Shown here: one piece after another, positions 1-13,900 of the stretch
Layout of the letters: each line of letters starts with the position of its first letter
Numbering within the stretch: position 1 is the first letter of the stretch
Assembly (NCBI GenBank): GCA_028671895.1
Contig: CM053809.1
Coordinates: forward strand, 31,843,501-31,907,500
Reading direction: 5' to 3'
Source: Oenanthe sinensis
Taxonomy: Eukaryota > Streptophyta > Magnoliopsida > Apiales > Apiaceae
DNA: 64,000 nt
Program-made: the position numbers and the translations under genes
Notes under the pieces: model-generated
Databases searched by the model: none
What the model saw: only the letters and a program-made list of their open reading frames with translations
What the model was told of the DNA's origin: nothing

Positions 1-82
1 GAAGAATCAGTTCTCAGTGATATACGTGCATATAAAGTAAAATTTTCACCGTAACTACCCTAATTTTGTATATTTTCCTCAG

Positions 83-511
83 ATTTTCTACTTTGTTGGA
101 TGTGGACTATTCTGTCTGGAGTCTTTCCTCAGCATTTGGGTTATTCAGGTAAGTTCGATTTGATTGGTAGCTGGTGAACTTGGTGTCCCCAGAAACATCA
201 AACGATAAAAAAAACATCAAACTTTGATTCTTCTATCAGATGAATATTCAGGGACCAAAATTTCTTCAATGGCTTACGATAACAAGATTACAGTTAAGAG
301 ACATTCTAGCGTTTAAGAGGATAATAAATAGGTCTAAGCCGAAATTTTAGAAACAGTGGTAATGTATATGCTATATGCAATCTGTCTATTCTTATGTGCA
401 TTTGCTTATTGTTCCATAATGCAGCAAGTATACATGTACTTCCGAGGTAGTGGCAAGGCAGCGGAGATGCAGCGTGAAGCTGCACGAGGAGCCGCGAGAA
501 GAGGAATATAA
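83..511 (+). CDS. SCAMP: Secretory carrier-associated membrane protein (SCAMP), C-terminal two exons
   Basis: Partial gene; the 5' part lies left of the window. Two exons are readable: 83-148 (22 codons, phase 0, followed by gtaagt) and 425-511 (29 codons including TAA). The first encodes a hydrophobic membrane segment beginning IFYFVGCGLFCLES and ending in WVIQ; the second encodes QVYMYFRGSGKAAEM, then a basic Ala/Arg-rich tail ending ARRGI. This is the end of the fourth transmembrane helix and the cytosolic tail of plant SCAMPs, four-span proteins of the trans-Golgi network, plasma membrane and secretory or endocytic vesicles. The match rests on about 50 residues, but the FYFVG...LES...QxxYMYFRGSGKAAE pattern is characteristic. 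The 3' UTR follows 511 and faces the convergent nuclease gene at 1276. Confidence 0.85.
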
Positions 512-1275
512 CCTTGCCCCATCCGGAGCAAAGTTAACAAGCGATCCTTCCATTATAGTGATGATTGAGCAACCAAGTTAAGTACGCTGCAGCAGGTTGT
601 AAAAATTGTGTTTCGGCATGGTCCTAGTTAATTGAAGCTGTATACTACACTTCATATTTTTTTCAATTTATTTGTTGTATAGATGTGAGGATTATTTGCT
701 GCCCAAGATATGACACACAAAATCATACCTAATGTATTTAGAGTTGTGAAGATGGTTTCTATGTAAAAAGATGTTAATTTACTTCTAATAATTCGTACTT
801 GCATATTAATATTCTATTATAAATTAATTGAATATAAAAGTTGAAAAGGTAAAAAAGGATAAAAATCTATCCACTGATAAAGAAAAATAAAAATAAAATC
901 TGAACTATTCATCATGAAATAAAATTACTGGTCACGAACAATTATTCGATTTACATTAACCTGATGATATATAGGGAATTTTTTTAATGATTTTAAAAAT
1001 CAGTTGGTTGAAAAGAAATTCCTCAAGTTAATTATATTGTACTCATGTGTTGATTATAAAGCAACTTTTAAACATCCTATTTTTAATGGAAGAGAATTAG
1101 CTAAAGTATTTTCTTGAAAAAAAGGGTAAGAATATAATACTAATGTGAAGCACTTCTATTCAAATGAAGATCAACTACAACTCTAGAAGAGTTTTTTTTT
1201 TTTTGAAGTGTCGAGACATCGAATACATGACAGGACAAGGGTCAGGACAGTTTACTAGCTCGTCTAAAACTTACT
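512..1275. other. Convergent intergenic region, SCAMP 3' flank / nuclease A 3' flank
   Basis: No gene seen. The left part should be the SCAMP 3' UTR. The right part (about 1140-1200, 'tgtgaagcacttct..' region) resembles the DNA just beyond the 3' end of the second nuclease gene (about 7720-7765), so the nuclease tandem duplication carried some 3' flanking sequence. Confidence 0.5.
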
Positions 1276-4200
1276 TCAGGTAGGTAAAAGAGGTCCTGGG
1301 CATTTTATTTTGTGAGATTGGTGGAGTTTCGAAGTGAAAATTCGATTAAGCGTAGCAGCCAAACGGACTCCAGCCTGTGCCAGCCTCTTCTCCACTACAG
1401 GCAACCGAGAGAGGAAGTACTCATCTGTAATACCATTAAGAAAATGCATGCATGGTAAGATATACCTAAGAAGTTACCAGATTTATAAGCATGAAACTTT
1501 TGCTTTTAAGTTTGATCGACACTTGTATAATAAGAGTTAACATGATTTAGCATAGAACATCGTCCATGTTCTGCATTTGTTTTTGTTTTTATTTTTAAAT
1601 TTCATTTGAATCAATGATCTTTTTATCTGATTGTATATCAAACAAGTTGGAGGCAAAGAAATCGTAAAAGACATCAATATACAAAACTAAAAAAAAATGA
1701 TTTTATTATGTTCTGTCACCATAGAAATTCTTTGGCGCGAATCATTTGAGAGTCTGTAACATTGAGTTTTAGTCCTTTAAATTTCTTTTCTTACTTTGCG
1801 CGTGCATTTTCTTTTGTTTTTTTCGTCTTCCTACTCTTTGTACTTCCATACATCTTTCCTAGACATATATATGATGTTGTCTTAACAAGCTAATGGCCCA
1901 ACACAAGCAGAATTCAATTATAGTAATAAAGGGGATTTGATGAATCAGATATGCACCTCCTAAATTGGCTCCCTGCGTGACATCTTTGTAGGCAAACTTG
2001 CAGGCCAACTCTATGCTTTCAGAAGTATACCTGGAAGAAGTACAAACTATTCATGTTTAGCAGTTTTCCACACAATAGGTTATGCGTCAATTTTGAAACT
2101 TTTAGTGTAAAACGTGATTTACTTGAATGCTCTATGCATATCTATTATGTCATCCACATAATTCATGCATGAGCGCCATAAAACTGTTGTGAAATGAAAG
2201 AAGCTTATATCGATTTGCATTATCAAATCTGATAACTACTTGAACCGATTAACTCAAATAAAGGGATGTAAAATGATAGGAGCCTGCGTTTTGGATCGAG
2301 TTATGGGACCGAGAAAAATCTTCTTCAATCCCTGCCCTTGAAGGCATATTATTCTTATTCTTCCTACCTCTCCCTATTTTGTTTGGCTAATTGAAATATA
2401 AGGAAAAACTGAGAGCTCAATTAGGGAGAGAGCTCACTGATCTCATGTAACTCAGATGCAGAAATATTTCTCCTTTTTTTAATTCCTTCATGAAACCTTT
2501 AAATACATAAATTCAAAAGATAACTACTAAAAGGATAAATGCTAAATATCTGCTATTAGTAATAATTCTGCTACTAACTAGCCTGAAAATCTGTCACTCT
2601 GAATAAGCAAATATTCTGCAATCAAACCACAATCATTTCCAAAAATATAGCTTTTAAGCAGCTGTTCCCAACTGTTTATTTTGTTTGCGTCTCTTGTAAT
2701 AATGACGAAAAGTAAGCACCTGGACACTTTGTTGTTGTGGAGGTTTGTTATTTGTAACATAAAACTTTTAAATTTCACTTTTTCCTGCCTCCATAAAACT
2801 ATTGACCAGGACATATTGATAAAAAGTGGTCAGGGTTTATGATTTATTAGTCCTAATCCTGTAGCAAGCATGATCGGAGCAGATCATTTAACTCAGCACC
2901 ACATTATATTAGTCTTAGTCTGTTAAGGTAGCTATCTGACTCAGCAGGAATAAAACTTCAACTAATACCGTGCACGTAAGAAGGAAATAGTGCACAACTC
3001 ACACCAGCCAATCTACTAAGTGGGAGATATTGCTCTGTTTTATTATATTTTTGTATTGGGTGGCAGTGTGTACAGTTTCATGTTAACAATGAGAGTAAAA
3101 ACGAGTAGGTTTTGGACTCCTGTAAAACATTGTTTGAAGTACAAAGCACTTGGAGGTATGTATGTACATTCTGAACACTCGATATTAAATTTATGAAAAG
3201 CGCCTCATATTATCATATGCTTTCTCAATCCACATACATAGGCTTGTCTCAGTCAGTTGACTGATTTTCATCACAGATGCACACCAGCTCACAGGATGCA
3301 ATGTGAAGCGGGATGTTCTTAAAAAAAAGTAAAAATAAAAAAATACTTACGGGTCTGGACAAACCCAATGATCAGAGGTGCAAGTTTTCCAAGATAAGCT
3401 GTCAGTAAACCAGACACCCTGTTTTCATTTAAAAGTTAATTAGAACAAAGAAAAAAGTGCAAGGCAAGGTAATTAACTGGTGCAAGCATCTGCACCTGCA
3501 CAGGTAAGCAAGTCCGAAAGGAGTTGAATTAACTGAGTTACTGGTACAAATGTACAATCATACATTCACTTTCTTACTCAAAAGAAATTTTGCAACATGA
3601 CACGGCCACATGACAATTTTATTCAGTAGCGAAATGATCTTTAAGACCAATACAACGTCATCTTCACCATCCCCTAATACACATATATTCCAGTTAATGC
3701 AGAACAAGGAAGAGCAGACTCTTGATTGAAAGTTCAGATTAGAGCATCTCATGAAGTTGTCAGTGGAATGCCTCAGCCAAGAATCTTCAGCACAACATAA
3801 AGATTACCACAGTCCATGCTAAAAGGTATGAGTGGTGTTATGGTGATTATGGTGTGTATAAAGTTTTAACTCAATATGATGAGTCCTAACATCAAGATCC
3901 TTTGATTTTGCTTTTGGTAGGTAAAGATTGTCCGATTGGTGTCCTTGGGACAATATTGACTTAAATTATGAACTGGGATGTTACAAATCAATATAAAGCA
4001 AACAATTTCCAATTTTCTCATAAGAAATTATTGTCAAGTGCCAGGTGTATACAGTGTAGTGTATGTACTTCAACAAACATACATACGTATTGCAATCTAA
4101 TAAGTTGCACATATCTAAAAAAAACAGAAAAGAAAACATACCGAAATTTTGTTCTGAATAGCTTGTATTAAGCAAGAAAGATCTGTATTGTAGAATGTCT

Positions 4201-6680
4201 TCAGGGAGGATCCTATGATCATATCATCCCATACCTACAACAGAACAAATAAATTAGCTAATATGATTGTATGCCAAAAAAGGAATAAAGCAAATTGATA
4301 TATACATATATTCCTACATCTACATTATCAAATTTAGGAACGATAGGAAAACCTCAGCCAACTTGTGCACTAACTTATCCTCACTCTAGACAGTCAAATT
4401 AGTTCACTTATTTTACTACACCTAAATATTTAACACATTAGTCCTAAGTCGTAAGAGTAGTAAATAGTCCCCGTATGGAATTTTTGTTCTGATGAAATTT
4501 ACCAGGCTAAAAAAGTGGAGTAAAGTATACTATAATACATACAAATTTCATGCATTTATTTCCGTTATATTATTAAATCAAATCATCTAAAACTATCTCA
4601 TGTATGTGAAAGTGATTAAGAGAAAAAATTTTAATCACCACTTACGCGATGCAAATTGGTCTCATTCTGATACCAGCGGACTTCAATAGTGTTTCCTCCT
4701 GCATCTCCACGGAAGCCAGCATGTAGAGGCTGTCATCAATAAGTAAAATGTTAAATGATTGCTTGCATTTCCTTGTACTTTTTAACTCTTCTGCCACTCT
4801 AAATTTAGTAGAGTGATGCAAGTTAATAAAAGTTCGGACATAAGTAAAACATGGAGAGCAGGGGCGGACCTGGGCATGGGCCTGTGGAATCCAGCATCCC
4901 CGCCAGAATATAATATTCTAAACCCTATACAAACTCTCCATATATTATTATGTGAAATTTTGACCTGTTAGCAATTGGTGATTGTATGAAGCTAGCAAAT
5001 TAAAAGGCAGTATTAAAATATTGTTTCAAGCTGAATTCAATGATTCGCAGCTGTAGATGTGATTTTCGAGTGCAAATCAGACATAGATTTGCAGGAATTT
5101 GTGAGAGAGTGAAGAGAAAATTGGGATAGAGATAGTTAAAACTTGGTATTTAAAATAACATATTTCTGCCTTTGTTCTAAAATTATACTAGTTGCTTAAA
5201 AATTAACCTGATGGACATCACCAAAGAAATGAGATACAAACATAAGTGCCTCCGTCAAGTTGTCTGCAATCACCCACAGATGAGTTAGATATACTAAAGG
5301 GCATTAGTAACTGACCCAATTATAATTTTAACTTACACTTCATCTCTGAATTCAAGTCATGAACACCCAATTGAAGTTGCTCTGTGTAGTTGAAAATTGC
5401 TCCGGTTACACACTGGTCTTTATTTCCAGCAGAATCGTGGCAATCTCCTGACATATAAGAAAGACTCGGACATTAAGATACTGTATGTGAGTAAACAATC
5501 ATCCAACACTAGTTAGTAAGTTTTACATTAATTTAAGAGGATATACCAGGCATATTAGAGTTTATGTTAAATTCAGAATCGAACCAACTTGTCTTCATTT
5601 TAGTAGGTAATAACAGGGAGTGCCTAGAAGAAGAAATCATGATAATAACTTAAATATTACGTGTTTAATTCATCCCGGGAAATATTGTGGCGATCTTATG
5701 GAACAATATCAGTTCAATTTATGCTAATATCTACAATATATGTAAAAAATGTATTACACATTTCCTAAAAGCATATTATGATGATAGACTTAAAGATGCT
5801 CTCCCGTTCTCAAAACTAAAGTATGTTATGTGAACTAGCCAACTAAAACTGCAAGAGACAATAGGACAACTGAGGTTCGAGCCCTCTAGTGTAGTGCACT
5901 ATTAAGGTACAATTTTGAGAAGCTGATATCTGACATAGGGAACTACTTAGAAAAATATGCTTTAAATTATGTGAGAACCGAGATCTAATCTTGACAAAGT
6001 TTGTAGAGGTTTCATAGCTACTCTGGGTATGTACAAGCCCAATAGAATATGCCATGCTATTTCTGGTTAATTGCAAATATGATGTCTATAAGCATTTACA
6101 GAAATTATAATCAATATAAATTGAACATTTTTGTACAGTAAATAATAACTTATTAGTAAGATTGCAAACTTACTACAGTATTTGTAGTTACAACAGAAAT
6201 CAGGTGGATTCACAAAATGTAATGCAGTGCTCCAGGGCATAAGTTTCCGAAACTCATCAGGCCAGGAGCAAACAGCTGCAAGCTCACCGCCAGCATGATC
6301 AGGGAGCAATGCTTTCACTGCAGTCAATGCCTCTTCAGTAAGGAACCCCTAAAGTACCATAAACATCTTTGATTAGCACCTCAACAATGCAGAAAAAAGG
6401 GGGTACTAAATCAACTTGGAAAGACACCCTAAAGAAATGTGTTTGTCTATCCAGGTGAGCTTTGAAGTATGTACACTAAGACATCAAACAAAATATGAAG
6501 ACACGACATTATACTATATCTTTCTCAATACACAAAGATAATAAGATCATATGAGTAAAAGGAACTACATACCTGTGCTATTTTACAAACAGCAAAATGT
6601 CCATCAACTCCCCAACTCATAACAGTAGGAACAAAGAGCAGTCCACAGCAAGTCAACCAGAGTTGTAACAGTTTTCCCAT
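1276..6680 (-). CDS. ENDO: S1/P1-type endonuclease, ENDO3/4/5-like, tandem copy A (9 exons, 305 aa)
   Basis: Zn-dependent nuclease of the S1/P1 (plant BFN/ENDO) family, secreted or vacuolar, cleaving single-stranded DNA and RNA during senescence and cell death. Exons on the minus strand: 6573-6680, 6174-6348, 5337-5447, 5208-5263, 4646-4729, 4142-4234, 3351-3418, 1957-2030, 1276-1424; they sum to 918 nt with consistent phases. A signal peptide of 22 residues ends before W23; W23 and H28 correspond to Trp1 and His6 of mature P1, the N-terminal Zn ligands. Other ligand motifs are present: WPDE (Asp), LHFVN (His), SHFFGD, QPLH and NLHRVWD. The C-terminal exon holds EYFLSRLPVVEKRLAQ and RLAATLNRIF. 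The PPDF context has Asn where copy B has Asp (HFVNPP versus HYVDTP). The start is the ATG just before the signal peptide. Length fits the family (about 290-305 aa). Confidence 0.9.
4855..4990. mobile_element. Fragment of a 'GGGGCGGAC'-type repeat in nuclease A intron 5
   Basis: Intron sequence starting aggggcggacctgggcatgg with a GC-rich stretch foreign to the AT-rich background. A diverged counterpart sits at the equivalent place in copy B (about 12360-12450, ggttggacctaggcaggggc, then the same 'tgttagcaattggtgattgta'-like text). Shared position implies insertion before the tandem duplication. A related end is seen at 52411 in the katanin gene. Only one end is visible here, so class is uncertain. 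Confidence 0.4.
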
Positions 6681-7920
6681 ATCTCAAAACCACCAATAAG
6701 GGGTTTGAGATTTTTTTAGTGGTAGTATTTATAATGCTTGCATTAAGCTTTAAATTTTAAACTCACTAGAAAGTACTGTAGAAACTAGTACTAGTAGTTT
6801 ATTTAAGAGAAAAAGCAGTTTAGTTGGTCTTGACAATATAATAAAATAGTACGTGATGTTGGCCCCCGACATCATTTCTTTTCTTTAATTTGCTTTATAT
6901 TATTTTATGGTCTTTACGAGCTTAAAAAAGGTGGTTCATGGTGCAAAAATACTCGTGTTGGAATGGGGTTAGATTCGTGACTATATAATTCCATTCCATC
7001 TGAAACGTATAGAATAAATATGGATTTTAGTAAATTGTGTTTAGAACATGTTAAATAGTAATGGATTTCAAATCATACATATTGTTATTTCAATTCTAAA
7101 TTTATATATGTATTCGAATATCTAAGAATTCAAATAAAATTTAATTTTAAATTAGAATTCAAATTCATTTTTTTAATTATTTAAATATATCATTTGATCA
7201 ATTTAAAGTTCTTAAATAGACCATTAAATAAATTGATTAAGTAAATGTTAAGGAATGGGGGTCTGGATTATCTTGATACATTGTTTAGCATAATGTATTG
7301 GTTGCCACTTGCATAGTGACATGATACATTATTTAACAATTATATTTAGAAAATATGCAGACATGAACCAAAATTTTGAGAGAGGGTCCTTCCAGAAATT
7401 CTTAGCCGGGGTTTGGAAAGAATTTATATCAAATTAGCCATGTTAAACATGATAAAATAGATCAAACCTGTCTAGATTTACATCAACAATCATTTAGAAA
7501 TCGGATCATGTGACAATATTATTCGACAACTTAAAATTTTATTTGTTACAATTTTGAGTTATTAGATCGCAATTTTAATCTGTTTATAAAATAATTACTT
7601 GCACTTTCAAAAAGAGAAAATAATTGTTACGAATAAACTAGATAGCATACGTCAAATATTTAAGTCATAAAAATTAAGAAGCGAGATTTAGCCAAATGAA
7701 TAATTTATGAATACAAATGTTGTGAAGCACTTCAATTCAAATGAAATCTAGCTATAATAGATTATTCTGAATTATTGAAACATCTAATACATGGAGATGG
7801 AATAGTTTTAATATTGTCGAAATTCGTTATTATTGAAACATCTAATACAGGGAGATGGAACAGTTTCAATATTGTCGAAATTTGAAAACTCACTTTTAAG
7901 TGAATGTAGAACTAGAGGTC
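6681..7920. other. Spacer between nuclease copies A and B
   Basis: About 1.24 kb, AT-rich. It should hold the promoter of copy A (right of 6680 on the minus strand) and the 3' flank of copy B (left of 7921). No further coding potential recognised. It contains the 58-bp tandem repeat at 7771-7882. Confidence 0.5.
7771..7882. repeat. Two-copy direct tandem repeat, 58-bp period
   Basis: The segment 7771-7824 beginning attattgaaacatctaatac is repeated at 7829-7882 with a few substitutions (atggagatggaatag versus agggagatggaacag) and the same end atattgtcgaaatt. It lies about 40 bp beyond the stop codon of nuclease copy B and is therefore probably in its 3' UTR or terminator region. Confidence 0.85.
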
Positions 7921-10900
7921 TTACATTATTTCAATGTTGTTATTGTTTCTATGCCCACCGTCACGTGGATTCAATCTTGTGAGATTAATGGTGGTTGAAG
8001 TGAAGATTCGGTTAAGAGTAGCAGCCAAACGGACCCCAGCCTGTGCCAGCCTCTTCTCCACAACAGGCAACCGAGAGAGGAAGTACTCGTCTGTATCACC
8101 ATTGAGAAAAGTCATATATTGTAATATATAACAGTCAGCAGAGAGTTTACCATGTTGCTTGAGCATGAAACTGTTGTACTTGTGTTGATTGACACAATCA
8201 CCTTGCATGAAATAGTTTCTTAATTCTTAGAAATAATAAGAATTGACCCGGTTCATCATGGAGAATTGTCCATGTTTTGCATTTTTCTTTTTATTTAAAT
8301 CATTTCAAGCAAATGATTTTATTTCTTTTTGTAATTTTATGATGCCGGATAAACTTTATAACGTTATTGATTATATAGCACATGCATGATGCATCCTTGA
8401 GGAAATTTTTTAAGCTGGAAAAGAGTGGATTCGATAGATCAGATATGCACCTCCTAAAGTGGTCCCAGGTGTGGCATTTCTGTAGGCAAACTTGCAGGCC
8501 AACTCAATGCTTTCAGAAGCATACCTGCAAGAAGTATAAACTATTCGCATTTTCGAACATATTTGGTTATCCACTGATTGCTATACATTCAGTGCAGAAA
8601 ATAATTTACATGGTTGCTCTATGAGCATCTATAATTTCTCTTACTAAAAATTATTCATTATGCCTCATGGGAGACCTAGAAAAGAGGAAATTGTCTTTGA
8701 ACGTGTAACATTGCATATCTGTACGAGTACCATGCAACTGCTCAAGTTTAAGAAAGTTATTTTTAACTGCACTAACAATATAAATAACCACTTGAACCAT
8801 GTACCTCAAAATAAAGGGGTTTTAAACTTGTTAAATTTTATTAGGATATATTACCAAGTCAAAGTTTAATCAATTATATTCCTAATCCTGTAGCAAGCAT
8901 GTTCAACTAGATCACTGAACTCTAGCACCAGGTCATACTGAGCTACCTGAATCACCAAGCAATACATCTAAATAGTACTGCGCAAGCAAGATTGAAATCG
9001 TGCAACTCACACTAGCCAATATCTGCAGACTTCAGTAGTTATAATTGCATTTTTATAACATCTTATTGCTCTGCTTTATTTTAACAATGATAAATAGAAA
9101 TACTGTAACTAGGTTCTGAGTCCTTCAATACCAACTAATGAAATTTTCTAAAGAACTAAACAATTAGAGATAAGTATTATAAATTCTGAAGACATTGTGT
9201 TGATTAAAACCATGTCATATTATCATATGCTTTATAATTTACATGCATAAGCTTGTCAGTTGAGTGATTTTCATGTTTTCATCTGAAAATGTACACAAGT
9301 CCACATGTTGGCAATGTGAAGCAGAATGATCTTGAGAAAAGAAGAAATTAAAAATACTCACGGGTCTGGACAAACCACATGATCAGCAGTGCAATTTCTC
9401 CAAGACAGGCTGTCAGTAAACCAAACACCCTATATTCATATGAAAGATAATTAGAACTAGCAAAAGAAAGTATAAAGCAAGGTAATAAACTGGTAAAGGC
9501 ATGCGCACATGCACTGCCGCACATGTAAGCAAGTCCAAGCTCCTAAAAGAGCCAGGAATTAACTAAGTTACAGGTACATTTATTCATGTATTCTCTACTA
9601 ACAAAACTGTTTTAACTAATATGACATTTTCATTGTCTCTTCATAGACATAAATGTTCCAATTATGGCCCTTTAAGGAATTTGCTAAATTGCAAACTAGT
9701 TCAGGGATCAACCGAAGAATAAAATCTATTACTCCATACAAAAGTACAAGGTTATGTTTGATTGCTATAACTATAATCCTCGAATTATATTGCAGTGGAT
9801 TAAAATACATGACCATGAATTGTAAGCTAAATTGCCTCTAAAATAAAACCAAACCTGTATATATAATATAATATAATATATCTATAAAATAATATGTTTA
9901 ATTCTAGCAAAAAGGACATAGAATTAGATATATTGTTTACTAAAATGTGGAGAAGATTAAGTTAATATTACAATCTACCATGTAATTATATTGATAATAA
10001 TATCAATAAAGAATTAGTTGATGTAATTTTTTTTTTGTCAGTTGATGTAATTTATTTATAAAACTAGAGTTGAAGCTTAAAGACAGTATAGTCCTATTTT
10101 CAAACATATCCTACAAACAATGGATTTTAATTAATGACCCAAATCTATTTTCATTTTGGGTTAAATATCAAAATGGTCACTGAAGTGAACACCATGTATC
10201 AAAACCTTCACTCTAGTTATTGGGGTATCAGTTTCATACTTTCATCACTTAAATGACTGATAATGACACTCCGTTAAAATTGACAAGTTGACTTGATAGA
10301 AAATGTGACGGCGGGATGAACCCGTGAACAAAACTAAGTATCCCACGATGACTTCTTAAAACAACAACGATATAATTCTTTTAATTTAATTTAAATTTTT
10401 TCAAAATTTTATATTTTCTTTTTATAAATATATTTGGATCAAACTTGTAATTTATGATGTTCAAATTAATATTATTTTTTAAATTAAATATTTTTTTGAA
10501 AAAAAATTATTCCAAATATTTTTAATCTTTTGAACCTTAATAATTTAAATCACGAATATAAATTTCATAATATTTTTGAAATAAAATTTGACAATTTCTA
10601 GACTATGTCAACCTTAGCTTTTGAAAATTAAAAAAAAAACCGAGTATAGAAATTTTTATATATTGCTTAAAATATCTTATAACGGCTTTTTTTTATTTAA
10701 ACTCTTTTTTTTAAAAATAATATATTTATATATTGTTTAGAAAAATAAATTACGTAATTTATTTAAAAAATTGAAATTTTTAGTACAAAATGAATTTAAT
10801 AAAAATAAAAATTGAAAATATTTAAAAAAAAAACAAAGTTTGAGATATAAATTGAATAACCATAAATTGAAATATAAATTTATATGAAAATGAGTCTATT

Positions 10901-13900
10901 GTTTTGTATTTATTATTTAATTTAATATTCGTTAGCCAAGTCACCAGTATAGAAATCATTATTAACGTCGTGTCATATTTCCGTTAGGTCAATCTCTTAA
11001 ATTAGCGGACATATCATTATTCGTCACTTAAGTGATCTAACTGATATCCTGATAACTAGAATGAAGATTATGATACATGTCCTTCACTTCAGTGACCATT
11101 CTTATACTTGACCCTTTTCATTTTGGAGGAATGAGGATTGTAGTTAAAGGATTATAGTCCTTGGATTATTAGTCCTTTATAAGATGTTAATCCTATGTTC
11201 TAGTCACAACAATGAGTAGCACAGTCTGATCCTCTCTAATACATGGTTAAAGAGATTGTTAGTAAGTCAATGTCCCCTGGAATGTCCAACTTAATTGAAA
11301 ATAATGTCGAGTGCAGTACTATTAATTTAACAAATATAAGTAACTATTGCTATCACAGCTGCACGTCAGACAAACAGAAGCAGTACTTGAATGAAAACAT
11401 ACCGTAATATTGCTCTGAATAGCTTGTATTAAGCTAGAAAGATCTGAATTGTAGAATGTCTTCAGAGAGGATTCTATCATCATTGTATCCCATACCTAGA
11501 ACATAACAAAGTGACATATTGCTATGATTGTATCTTAGAAAAAGAATAAAGCAAAATGTTGACTCACACACATACACGCATTACCAATGACCAAATCAGG
11601 AAATACAGTGAAAGGTTACTCTTCTCCTTGCGAAAAAAACTCATTCAGTATTGAACTTTCTTTTTAGAGGGCGCATATGATAACCCCCCTTTCTAGATAA
11701 ATTAGTCTCCACTAGCCTCATTCAAGTATAATAAGAAAGAGAAGTTTCGTTCTAGGTGGGATAGATGCATTACGATGGCTAAAACTCTGCCAGTTTACTG
11801 TCGACAAACTTCTCCTTAATCTCCAGAGGGTTTTAATTGTTATTATTTTATTTTATTTTTGGTTGGCTGGTAACAAATCAAAATTCACATATTTTAATAT
11901 ATCTATTAATTACTCAGGTGGCATAAGTAATAAATAATCTCCTTCCCTGAAGTATCAAATACTTACTTTTCACTCTTCTGTTTTTGGTAAACTTTACCAG
12001 GCAACTAATAATACAGTGAAGTGTTACAATACTTACAAATTCCAAGCGGTTATTACTGTCCTAAATTGTTGATTCAAATCTTTTAAAACTAAAATAATGA
12101 AATTCGTGTAGTACATTCATGTTTTTGAAATAATGAATAAGAAAAAACAGACTAGTAAACAAGTTTACTCAGCCACTTGCATGATGCAAATTGGTTTTCC
12201 TCCGATACCAGCGGACAGTGATTGTGTTTCCTCCTTCATCGCCAAGGAAGCCAACATGTAGAGGCTGTCATCAATAAGCAACACGTTAATCCCTTTCATG
12301 CATTTCTTTGAATTATTAAACTCTGCTGCAACTCTCAGTTAGTTATGTAGCATGGAGAGGGGGGATAGAATTTATTTGGGGTTGGACCTAGGCAGGGGCT
12401 ATGGGGCCTATGCCCCCACCAGATATGTCAATCTGATATTAGCAATTGGTGATTGTATATGATTAACAATTATGAGTGGCATAAACTGGGTATGTTTGGT
12501 TTGGTTATATGGCTAACAAATAAAATGGGGGGAAAATAACAAATCAAAACTGTTAAAATCATTTTACAGCGTGAAATTAGATTTCAAGCTGGATTCAGTG
12601 ATCCAGAGCTGTAGATGTGACTTTCACGTGCAGTCCGTGGGAATTTTGGTTGGAATTTGTAGGCTCTGATACCAAACTTGTATTGAAGGATGTATACAGA
12701 GTACAAAAATGGAAAATTAGGGTTAAAACGGAAGAGAATTGTACAGAAACGAGAATTACCCAGTGTAGAAGAAAAAAGAATGTTTATAGTCAAGACTAGG
12801 TTTTAAGAAACTTTGATATTAACACCCTTTCCCCCATGCCCTGAATCTCAACACGTTTTAAGTCTTCTGACATTATTGGTTACTATTTTTTTCTTGCTAA
12901 TTAGTTTACTATTAAATTTAAACTTAGAATTTGAAAGATCATAGTTCTGTCGAAGTTCTAACATTACAAGTGCTTAAAAAAATTAACCTGATGGACATCA
13001 CCAATGAAATGTGATAAGAACATAAGTGCCTCTGTCAAGTTGTCTGCAATAACCCACCGATATGTTCAAATATATATAATGGAATCAGTAAATAACCCAA
13101 TTAATGAGTGTGCCTTACTATTCATTTCTGAATTTAAGTCATGTACACCCAATAGAAGTTGCTCTGTGTAGTTGTAAATCGCTCCAGTAACACACCGGTC
13201 TTTCCGCCCAACAGTATCATGGCAATCTCCTGACAGATAAAAAGAAGAGCCGGGCATTAAAATACTATATGTGAGAAACATTCATCAAACACGGATTAAC
13301 AAATATGACTTGTATAAGAAAAGCATATTAATCAATCATTACAGGGGGTAACCAGGGCCTCGGAAAAAAAAGAATGATAGTAATTTAAATATTACGGGTT
13401 TAACCAGTACGCTTTACAGTGTAGCGTTTTTGGGTACTTAGTAAATATTATGCACTTCTAGAAATTCTTAAGCGAGTTAACTAAAAGATGCTTAATCCTT
13501 CACAAAACAAAGAAAATCATATGGCTAAAAATGCAAGAGACAGTGAGACAATAAAGGCCAAGCCTTGTGGCGTAAAACACTAAGCATAAACTGCAGGGAT
13601 TTTTCAGCTACTATGGGTTCACTAATTGCAATTTGCACACAAGTAACAATACAAAGCATGAATAAGTGAGGCCAATGACATCTGATATAGTGATATGTTA
13701 TTCTGGTTATTTGCAATAATAATGTCTAAAATATATATAAATTAGAACTCGTATTTATTGAATAACATCATTAAACATTAGGCAATAAGCATATATACTT
13801 ACTACAGTATTTATAGTTACACCTGAAATCAGGTGTGTCCACATAATGTAATGGGCTACTCCAGCGCTTACGAAATCGAACCTCATCAGCCCAGGAGCAA

